Assembly (NCBI GenBank): GCA_041690035.1
Contig: JBDNFC010000103.1
Span: 1-32,097 of the forward strand
Source of the DNA: CALSPH01 sp041690035
GTDB taxonomy: Bacteria > Bacteroidota > Bacteroidia > NS11-12g > UBA955
Reading direction: 5' to 3'
DNA length: 32,097 nucleotides
Part shown: positions 24,835 to 32,097 of the stretch, piece by piece
How the letters are laid out: each line of letters starts with the position of its first letter
How positions within the stretch are numbered: the stretch's first letter is position 1
Notes under the pieces: generated by a model
Database searches by the model: none
Seen by the model: only the letters and a program-made list of their open reading frames with translations
Told to the model about the DNA's origin: nothing
Position numbers and translations under genes: made by a program

Positions 24835-25326
24835 CTAAACCTCTTTTCCCTTCTTCAAGTATAATTTAATAGAATCAATAAGTTCTAAAGGTACAAATTT
24901 TTCAAAATCGCCCCCCCAGTATATAATTTCTCTAACCAATGAACTGCTCACATTTCCAAATTTTAAACCGCTACAGAAAAACACAGACTCTATACCCTTT
25001 TCCAATTCACTATTCACGTAGGCTATACGTTTTTCATATTCAAAATCTTCAAAGCTACGCAACCCTCTTAGAATAAATTTTGCATTATTCTTGTTGCAAA
25101 AATCAACGGTAAGCCCCTCATAAAAATCTATTTTAATGTTTTTTTGACCTATAAATAATTGTCTAAGTAGTTGCAATCTAAAATCTAAGTCTAAGATTGT
25201 TTTCTTATTGGGGTTGATCCCTATTACAACATATATTTTATCAAAAATCAATAATCCTCTTTTAATAATATCCACATGCCCTAAGGTTATAGGATCAAAA
25301 GTTCCTGGAAAAACTGCTATTTTCAT
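24835..25326 (-). CDS. coaD: Pantetheine-phosphate adenylyltransferase
   Basis: 163 residues, the normal length. The nucleotidyltransferase motif TFDPITLGH (9-17), the phosphopantetheine-side segment ILRGLRSFEDFEYEKRIAYVN and the C-terminal SSSLVREI are all present. It transfers AMP from ATP to 4'-phosphopantetheine, giving dephospho-CoA, the fourth step of CoA synthesis. It starts 3 bp after the rsmD stop, as the last gene of a four-gene operon. Its stop is only 6 bp from that of the convergent transglycosylase gene, with no room for a terminator between them. Confidence 0.95.
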   Translation of the reverse strand: MKIAVFPGTFDPITLGHVDIIKRGLLIFDKIYVVIGINPNKKTILDLDFRLQLLRQLFIGQKNIKIDFYEGLTVDFCNKNNAKFILRGLRSFEDFEYEKRIAYVNSELEKGIESVFFCSGLKFGNVSSSLVREIIYWGGDFEKFVPLELIDSIKLYLKKGKEV

Positions 25327-25329
25327 ATA

Positions 25330-25860
25330 TTACTTTTTAAAAAAAGAAATTGTAGACTCACCATATTTACTTGATTTATATGGCAAATGTAAATTAAATA
25401 TTCTACTACTCCTATGCTCTAAGATAAATAAACCATCCTCTGCCAAAAGATTGCTTAAAATTATTTTGGCAATAAGTTCGTCCATTTGCGCATACTCATA
25501 TGGAGGATCTGCAAAAATAATTTCGTAACTATCCATTAAATCAAAATTTTCAATCTCTATGTCGAAACATTTTATTGTCCAATAATCAAGTTTAAAAAAA
25601 TTCTTTATCTCCAACATGTAATTTACAGCTTTGGCATTCTTATCTAAACTAAATAATTCTTTGCCTCCTCGAGACAAAAACTCAAGCCCTACCAATCCTG
25701 TACCGGCAAATAGATCTAACATTTTTGAATCTTTAATCGAAATATTGTGCATCAAAAAATTCATAAGTCCTAGTCTTGTTTTTTCTGTGCTCGGTTTCGT
25801 TCCTCCCCAATTGAAATCAGGAATCCTTCGTCCCCTTAGATTACCTCCAGAAATTCTCAC
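25330..25860 (-). CDS. rsmD: 16S rRNA (guanine966-N2)-methyltransferase RsmD
   Basis: 176 residues. N-terminal MRISGGNLRGRRIPDF and KPSTEKTRLGLMNFL are typical of RsmD. SAM-binding motif I is LDLFAGTGLVGLEFLSRG (from residue 49) and the catalytic amino-methyltransferase motif is DPPY (118-121). It methylates N2 of G966 in 16S rRNA of the 30S subunit. Its start overlaps the stop of the DUF3822 gene by 4 bp, and coaD follows after 3 bp; the rsmD-coaD pair is widespread in bacteria. Confidence 0.95.
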   Translation of the reverse strand: MRISGGNLRGRRIPDFNWGGTKPSTEKTRLGLMNFLMHNISIKDSKMLDLFAGTGLVGLEFLSRGGKELFSLDKNAKAVNYMLEIKNFFKLDYWTIKCFDIEIENFDLMDSYEIIFADPPYEYAQMDELIAKIILSNLLAEDGLFILEHRSSRIFNLHLPYKSSKYGESTISFFKK

Positions 25861-26561
25861 CGCTTAAAGTATTTTATAATCAAATTTATTAGATATAAAT
25901 TGCACTCTAATATTCTACTTGTATCCAAATTAATGCAAATTTTACTTACTGGACAATATAAATGATATATATCATTAAAATACAACTTTAAAAAAGAAGT
26001 TAATTCCCTATAATTATCTGTACTTGAATATATTTGTAATGATACACTTTTATCAAAATATAATTGCGATATTGCAGATATGTGATAATTTAACTCAATT
26101 AATGAATCAAAATTTATCGTTTTATTGTAAACAAGCTTTCTATCACAAAAACAAATAACGTAAGCTGCATTTATATGTATTGAACAAAATATAAAACTAT
26201 CTCTGGTTTTAGACAATTCCTCTATTATTATACTAACTATATTTAAATTATTATTCTCATTTCTAAATTTAAAGAAATACTCAAAATCAAAGGAGGCATC
26301 TTTAATAAATGGATTTGGGTGAAAATCCTCTAGTGATAAACCGATTATTTTTCCATCAGAAACTTCTGAAAATGAATTAATATCGGTTCTAAATAAATTA
26401 ACAAAAGAAATTTGTCCCTCATAAAAACCAAATCTAACCTTTATTTTATCAATACAATATTCAAATATTTTTTCATATGCTGAATTAATTGACGCAGAAA
26501 ACATTAATGTATTGCGCCATTCAAGAACTAAGTTATTTCCAATTCCCTGTGTAAATTGCAT
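25857..26561 (-). CDS. DUF3822-like protein
   Basis: 234 residues without signal peptide or membrane segment. Position (directly before rsmD, 4-bp overlap) and pattern (LVLEWRNTLMFSASI at the start, the INAAYVICFCDRKLVYNKTI strand pair, then HISAISQLYFDKSVSLQIYS) point to DUF3822. That is a Bacteroidota family which I believe has an actin/ASKHA-like fold, but the match is from memory. I kept the ATG at 26561, although it overlaps the upstream gene by 29 bp, because the LVLEW strand belongs to the domain. The alternative ATG at 26504 would cut this strand. Function unknown; an accessory role in rRNA modification is only a guess from position. Confidence 0.65.
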   Translation of the reverse strand: MQFTQGIGNNLVLEWRNTLMFSASINSAYEKIFEYCIDKIKVRFGFYEGQISFVNLFRTDINSFSEVSDGKIIGLSLEDFHPNPFIKDASFDFEYFFKFRNENNNLNIVSIIIEELSKTRDSFIFCSIHINAAYVICFCDRKLVYNKTINFDSLIELNYHISAISQLYFDKSVSLQIYSSTDNYRELTSFLKLYFNDIYHLYCPVSKICINLDTSRILECNLYLINLIIKYFKR

Positions 26562-27063
26562 CAGTTAATGAACCTATTTTCAAAGATCTTTTAGGATTTA
26601 TAGGCTTAGGATCAGTAACTTGAAATAAAGGCACCCTTATTTCATTAGAAATTAACGTTCCAACTTCAATTTTAAACAAATATTGATTCATTGGTGGCAC
26701 CTTACCTAAATTATCTATGTTGTAATCCATTCCAAATGTTTCTGCCAATGCGTCCACGTATAAAGTGTCTACTTTAACTATTGCCATCGTATCAGCAGCC
26801 TTTCCCCCTAATTTTTTAAACTTTTTAATCTTACCTTTCTTGATAACAAGTATTAAATCGTCAAAATTATTTGCAAATGTGTCTGTTATTTCTTTGTAAG
26901 CCATTTGAGCCTTCTTTATTTCCTCAAGCTTATTTATTACCATTGCTTCTATCTTATCCACTTGCTTTTGCTTCTCTATTGGACCCTTTATAGACTTAAT
27001 TATTATTATCGAAATTAATAATGCAAGGACTATTAAAAAAATATTGAATGATTTTCTTGACAT
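26533..27063 (-). CDS. Single-pass membrane-anchored hypothetical protein
   Basis: 176 residues. One N-terminal membrane segment (FNIFLIVLALLISIIIIKSI) is followed by a charged helix (KQKQVDKIEAMVINKLEEIKKAQMAYKEI), then a small mixed domain ending VTDPKPINPKRSLKIGSL. The layout, with a short membrane anchor, a long amphipathic helix and the phrase AQMAYKEITDTFANNFDDLI, recalls pseudopilin-like proteins, but no prepilin cleavage site is visible, so this is only a resemblance. It is the first gene of the operon running through DUF3822, rsmD and coaD. Confidence 0.65.
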   Translation of the reverse strand: MSRKSFNIFLIVLALLISIIIIKSIKGPIEKQKQVDKIEAMVINKLEEIKKAQMAYKEITDTFANNFDDLILVIKKGKIKKFKKLGGKAADTMAIVKVDTLYVDALAETFGMDYNIDNLGKVPPMNQYLFKIEVGTLISNEIRVPLFQVTDPKPINPKRSLKIGSLTDAIYTGNWK

Positions 27064-27068
27064 AAGTG

Positions 27069-27076
27069 CAAAAGTA
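27069..27076 (-). promoter_or_regulatory. -7 box of the DUF3822-rsmD-coaD operon
   Basis: On the minus strand TACTTTTG fits TAnnTTTG exactly and ends 5 bases before the ATG of the first gene. The transcript would therefore be leaderless or nearly so. No TTTG lies 20 bp upstream. Confidence 0.45.
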
Positions 27077-27137
27077 TTTGTTTTTATTTGATTTATCTAC
27101 TTTGTTTTAAAAGAGTTTACAAAAATATAATCAAAAA

Positions 27138-28745
27138 CTACATATAACGATTACCAACCCAAATAAACCTTCTATTTATATAACTGGAATCTGTAAAAGT
27201 TGCATTTCCTGATGGATTTCCGCCTGTTACATGCATATCCGAAAATGCTGCATGTTGATTTACAAAACCTGCACCCTTAAAATTAAATGAGACTGGAACA
27301 TAAACACTATTCATTTCACTTCTTATATAATCAATCATTTTATCATTTACACAATAACAAAGACATGTTATTGATCCCTTGTTAATGGCAATTTCTTTGG
27401 CAATGTTTATAGAACTTTTTGTATTTTTTGTTTTAACAATAAACACAATAGGCCCAAAATTCTCCTCTTTGTATGATTCAAAATCAGCCTCATCCAACAC
27501 AATCACTAATGGCGAATAAGTGCTAGACTCAGGAAATTCAGAATTTACAATGCGCACTGATTTTAAAATTGCATTTTTATGAGTATTCAATTTCATTAAT
27601 CTTTCTAGTGTATTTGTGTTTTGTAATGCTCCAAGTGTATTAGGTCCAGCCTTTGGATGATTAACTAAATTGTTTAAACTAGTTGTGAACAAATCACAAA
27701 ATTCATCAAATGAAAATGAATCTTCTCCTGAATTAATTCCAGATTCAGGCACAAATATGTTTTGAGGAGCCGTGCACATTTGACCAGAATATAAAGAAAC
27801 AGAAAACGTTAAATTATTGCATAATTTCTGAACATCATCAGTAGAATCAACAATGCAACTATTTACACCAGCTTTCTCAGTAAAAACTTCTTTGTTTTTT
27901 AGCCCTTCTAATAATTCACCAAATTTACTATTTCCAGTAAAATCTATTAGTTTTATTGCTTCATGACTTACTAACTCATTTGTAATGGGTTTATCAATAA
28001 AATCCACAGCCATTTGAATTATATCGGGATTATAACCAGCTAATTTAAATGCATGTCTAATTTCTTCAACGAAAATTGCAATTGGATATATACTTAAAGG
28101 GTGGGGTTTAACAATCACAGGATTTCCGCACATTAGGTTGGCATATATACCTGTAACAGAATTCCATGTTGGAAAAGTACTGCATCCTATTACTAATCCT
28201 ATACCTTTTGATATAGTCCTATAATCTTTATCAATGATTAAGTTAAATTTTCCTAAATCTTTTTGCCAATTTACTTTTGATGGATATTTTGTCAATTCGT
28301 CATTTGCAATCATGATTGTCTCCATAACTCTATCACAAGCATGAGGGCCGCTTGCCTGAAAAGACATCAAAAAAGACTGCCCAGTTGTATGCATTGTTGC
28401 ATAGGCTAACTCAAAAAATCTATTCTCTACATTTTTAAGACTCTTTTCTAAAATAGAATATCTAGACTCAATTGAAATTTTATCTAATTCATTAAAAGAT
28501 GCAATCGAGTTATCAATAATCAGATTAACTGGCATACTTAAATATTGAGATTCCAATTTCCTATTATAATATGGAGAAAATTCTGAAGAAATTATAAAAT
28601 TCTCAGTATTTAAAGTTTGTAAAATGTTGGTCTTTCCTTCTGATATTCTATTTTCAAAAGCAAGCAATCCTTCTAAACGAATTTGTTCGTTATAGTCATT
28701 TATATTTTCAGAGAAAAAAGATTTGTAATTTTGAGTGTATTTCAT
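27138..28745 (-). CDS. paaN: PaaN-type aldehyde dehydrogenase
   Basis: 535 residues of the aldehyde dehydrogenase superfamily. The NAD(P)-binding part is seen around IGLVIGCSTFPTWNSVTGI and NPVIVKPHPLS. The catalytic pair is E290 (VFTEKAGVNS) and C324 (SGQMCTAPQN), with the usual spacing of 34. The phrases ASGPHACDRVMETI and HVTGGNPSGNATFTDSSYI fit the PaaN proteins annotated in phenylacetate degradation. There the stand-alone enzyme would oxidise the semialdehyde after ring opening, although its exact step is uncertain. No other paa gene is in the window. It lies just downstream of the rRNA operon terminator on the same strand, and I see no clear promoter of its own. Another aldehyde substrate is possible. 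Confidence 0.8.
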   Translation of the reverse strand: MKYTQNYKSFFSENINDYNEQIRLEGLLAFENRISEGKTNILQTLNTENFIISSEFSPYYNRKLESQYLSMPVNLIIDNSIASFNELDKISIESRYSILEKSLKNVENRFFELAYATMHTTGQSFLMSFQASGPHACDRVMETIMIANDELTKYPSKVNWQKDLGKFNLIIDKDYRTISKGIGLVIGCSTFPTWNSVTGIYANLMCGNPVIVKPHPLSIYPIAIFVEEIRHAFKLAGYNPDIIQMAVDFIDKPITNELVSHEAIKLIDFTGNSKFGELLEGLKNKEVFTEKAGVNSCIVDSTDDVQKLCNNLTFSVSLYSGQMCTAPQNIFVPESGINSGEDSFSFDEFCDLFTTSLNNLVNHPKAGPNTLGALQNTNTLERLMKLNTHKNAILKSVRIVNSEFPESSTYSPLVIVLDEADFESYKEENFGPIVFIVKTKNTKSSINIAKEIAINKGSITCLCYCVNDKMIDYIRSEMNSVYVPVSFNFKGAGFVNQHAAFSDMHVTGGNPSGNATFTDSSYINRRFIWVGNRYM

Positions 28746-28773
28746 TTAATTTAATTTATGCATGCAAATAAAC

Positions 28774-28804
28774 AAAAAAAGCCTCACATAATAGTGAGGC
28801 TTTT
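28774..28804. terminator. Bidirectional terminator after the rRNA operon
   Basis: GCCTCAC (28781-28787) and GTGAGGC (28794-28800) form a perfect 7-bp stem around ATAATA. On the minus strand seven U residues follow (28780-28774), placing it about 15 bases after 5S. On the plus strand TTTT follows. This is the strongest terminator in the window. Confidence 0.9.
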
Positions 28805-28815
28805 GATATATATTT

Positions 28816-28923
<108 letters not shown>

Positions 28924-28931
28924 AAAATTTA

Positions 28932-28957
28932 TTTGACAAAAATTGAAAGTAAGAAAC
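28932..28957 (-). other. 3' arm of the pre-23S processing stem
   Basis: Sixteen bases (28942-28957) are exactly complementary to 31771-31786. After a small bulge, TTTGAC (28932-28937) pairs with GTCAAA (31789-31794). The two arms enclose 23S, as RNase III processing stems do. Confidence 0.8.
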
Positions 28958-28969
28958 ATAAATATATAA

Positions 28970-31756
<2,787 letters not shown>

Positions 31757-31770
31757 AATTATTATTAATT

Positions 31771-31794
31771 GTTTCTTACTTTCAATATGTCAAA
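31771..31794 (-). other. 5' arm of the pre-23S processing stem
   Basis: Partner of 28932-28957. The minus strand reads TTTGACATATTGAAAG and onward to AGAAAC, and would form about 22 base pairs with the 3' arm, bringing both ends of 23S together. Confidence 0.8.
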
Positions 31795-31799
31795 GAACA
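31788..31799 (-). promoter_or_regulatory. boxA-like antitermination element
   Basis: The minus strand reads TGTTCTTTGACA, matching the E. coli rrn boxA TGCTCTTTAACA at 10 of 12 positions. It lies in the tRNA-23S spacer, where a second boxA is usual, and partly overlaps the processing stem. It would load the NusB/NusE complex so that transcription continues through 23S. Confidence 0.7.
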
Positions 31800-31803
31800 A
31801 AAA

Positions 31804-31825
31804 CTTAATTTCCGAAGAAATTAAA
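31804..31825 (-). other. cUUCGg-capped hairpin upstream of 23S
   Basis: On the minus strand a 9-pair stem (eight Watson-Crick, one G-U) is closed by C(UUCG)G, the very stable tetraloop (loop at 31813-31816). A second hairpin, CTAATC-TTT-GATTAG, sits just before it (31830-31844). Neither is followed by a U-run, so they are RNA structure, not terminators. Confidence 0.65.
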
Positions 31826-31850
31826 GTTGCTAATCAAAGATTAGACTTGC

Positions 31851-31875
31851 AAATATGAGTGGAATCGAACCACAA
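31851..31875 (-). other. tRNA T-arm-like fragment in the rRNA spacer
   Basis: The minus strand reads GTGGTTCGATTCCAC, a perfect 4-bp stem with the canonical T-loop TTCGATT, then CTCATATTTGCA, like an acceptor 3' strand. No matching 5' acceptor or complete anticodon arm is found upstream, so this may be the remnant of a lost third tRNA gene. Confidence 0.35.
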
Positions 31876-31946
31876 ACCGCAAAAGCGATATCAAACCTAC
31901 CTAAAAGGCAATTGATTTATTTAAGGACCAAATAGCAAAAGCTAAG

Positions 31947-32020
31947 TGGAGAATATCGGAGTCGAACCGATGACCTCCTGCGTGCAAGGCAGGCGCTCTA
32001 GCCAGCTGAGCTAATCCCCC
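31947..32020 (-). tRNA. tRNA-Ala (TGC)
   Basis: 74 nt without encoded CCA. The acceptor GGGGGAT pairs with ATTCTCC (with G-U pairs), the D-arm is AGCTCAGCTGGCTAGAGC, the anticodon loop CTTGCAC gives anticodon TGC, and the T-arm is ATCGGTTCGACTCCGAT. It lies in the 16S-23S spacer after tRNA-Ile, the usual arrangement. Confidence 0.95.
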
Positions 32021-32034
32021 GAGTTATCTTGGTG

Positions 32035-32097
32035 TAGTCCCGAGCAGATTTGAACTGCTGACCCCTACATTATCAGTGTAGTGCTCTAACCAACTGA
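32035..32097 (-). tRNA. tRNA-Ile (GAT), 5' end beyond window
   Basis: 63 nt are visible; about the first 11 nt, with the 5' acceptor strand, are outside. The anticodon loop CTGATAA (stem CTACA/TGTAG) gives anticodon GAT. The T-arm is AGCAGTTCAAATCTGCT and the acceptor 3' strand CGGGACT plus discriminator A. No CCA is encoded. The 16S gene should lie further right. Confidence 0.95.

Overview
The window comes from a low-GC member of the Bacteroidota. The evidence is a type IX secretion (T9SS) C-terminal sorting domain on the first gene, a gldA-gldF-gldG gliding ABC-transporter set, a DUF3822-rsmD-coaD cluster, promoters of the Bacteroidota type (TAnnTTTG at -7, in the best case with TTTG 20 bp upstream) and start codons without clear Shine-Dalgarno sequences. 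I cannot place it reliably below phylum. It looks like ordinary chromosome: I see no insertion sequence, prophage, integrase or CRISPR array.

Layout. 3-830: 3' end of a repeat-containing T9SS-exported protein. 1158-3885: arsenic-resistance operon (arsR, DUF6428 protein, ACR3 arsenite efflux pump, metallophosphoesterase) behind a perfect 24-bp palindromic operator. 4039-5517: DUF2130 coiled-coil protein with a nuclease-like core. 5551-10313: housekeeping block with rpoN (minus) divergent from asnS, then adk and obgE. 10535-15806: tightly spaced run of a lipoprotein, a DUF2147 protein, an outer-membrane-type protein, an NhaC-family antiporter and urocanate hydratase. 16028-19762 (minus): a 1244-residue secreted TraB/GumN-domain fusion protein. 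19763-20514: non-coding except for what looks like a decayed gene. 20515-24828: gldA-gldF-gldG plus a lytic transglycosylase, behind the clearest promoter of the window. 24835-27063 (minus): overlapping operon of a membrane-anchored protein, DUF3822 protein, rsmD and coaD. 27138-28745 (minus): a solitary PaaN-type aldehyde dehydrogenase. 28781-32097 (minus): the distal half of an rRNA operon (tRNA-Ile, tRNA-Ala, 23S, 5S, terminator); its 16S gene lies beyond the right edge.

The most unusual items are the TraB/GumN fusion with three apparent beta-rich modules, a helical region and a Tyr/Asp/Glu tail; the arsenic operon, which carries two Cys-rich accessory proteins but no arsenate reductase; the divergent rpoN/asnS promoters packed in 40 bp; and the pre-23S spacer, with a boxA-like element, a cUUCGg hairpin, a long processing stem and a stray tRNA T-arm. 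I did not find a clearly new defence or mobile system.
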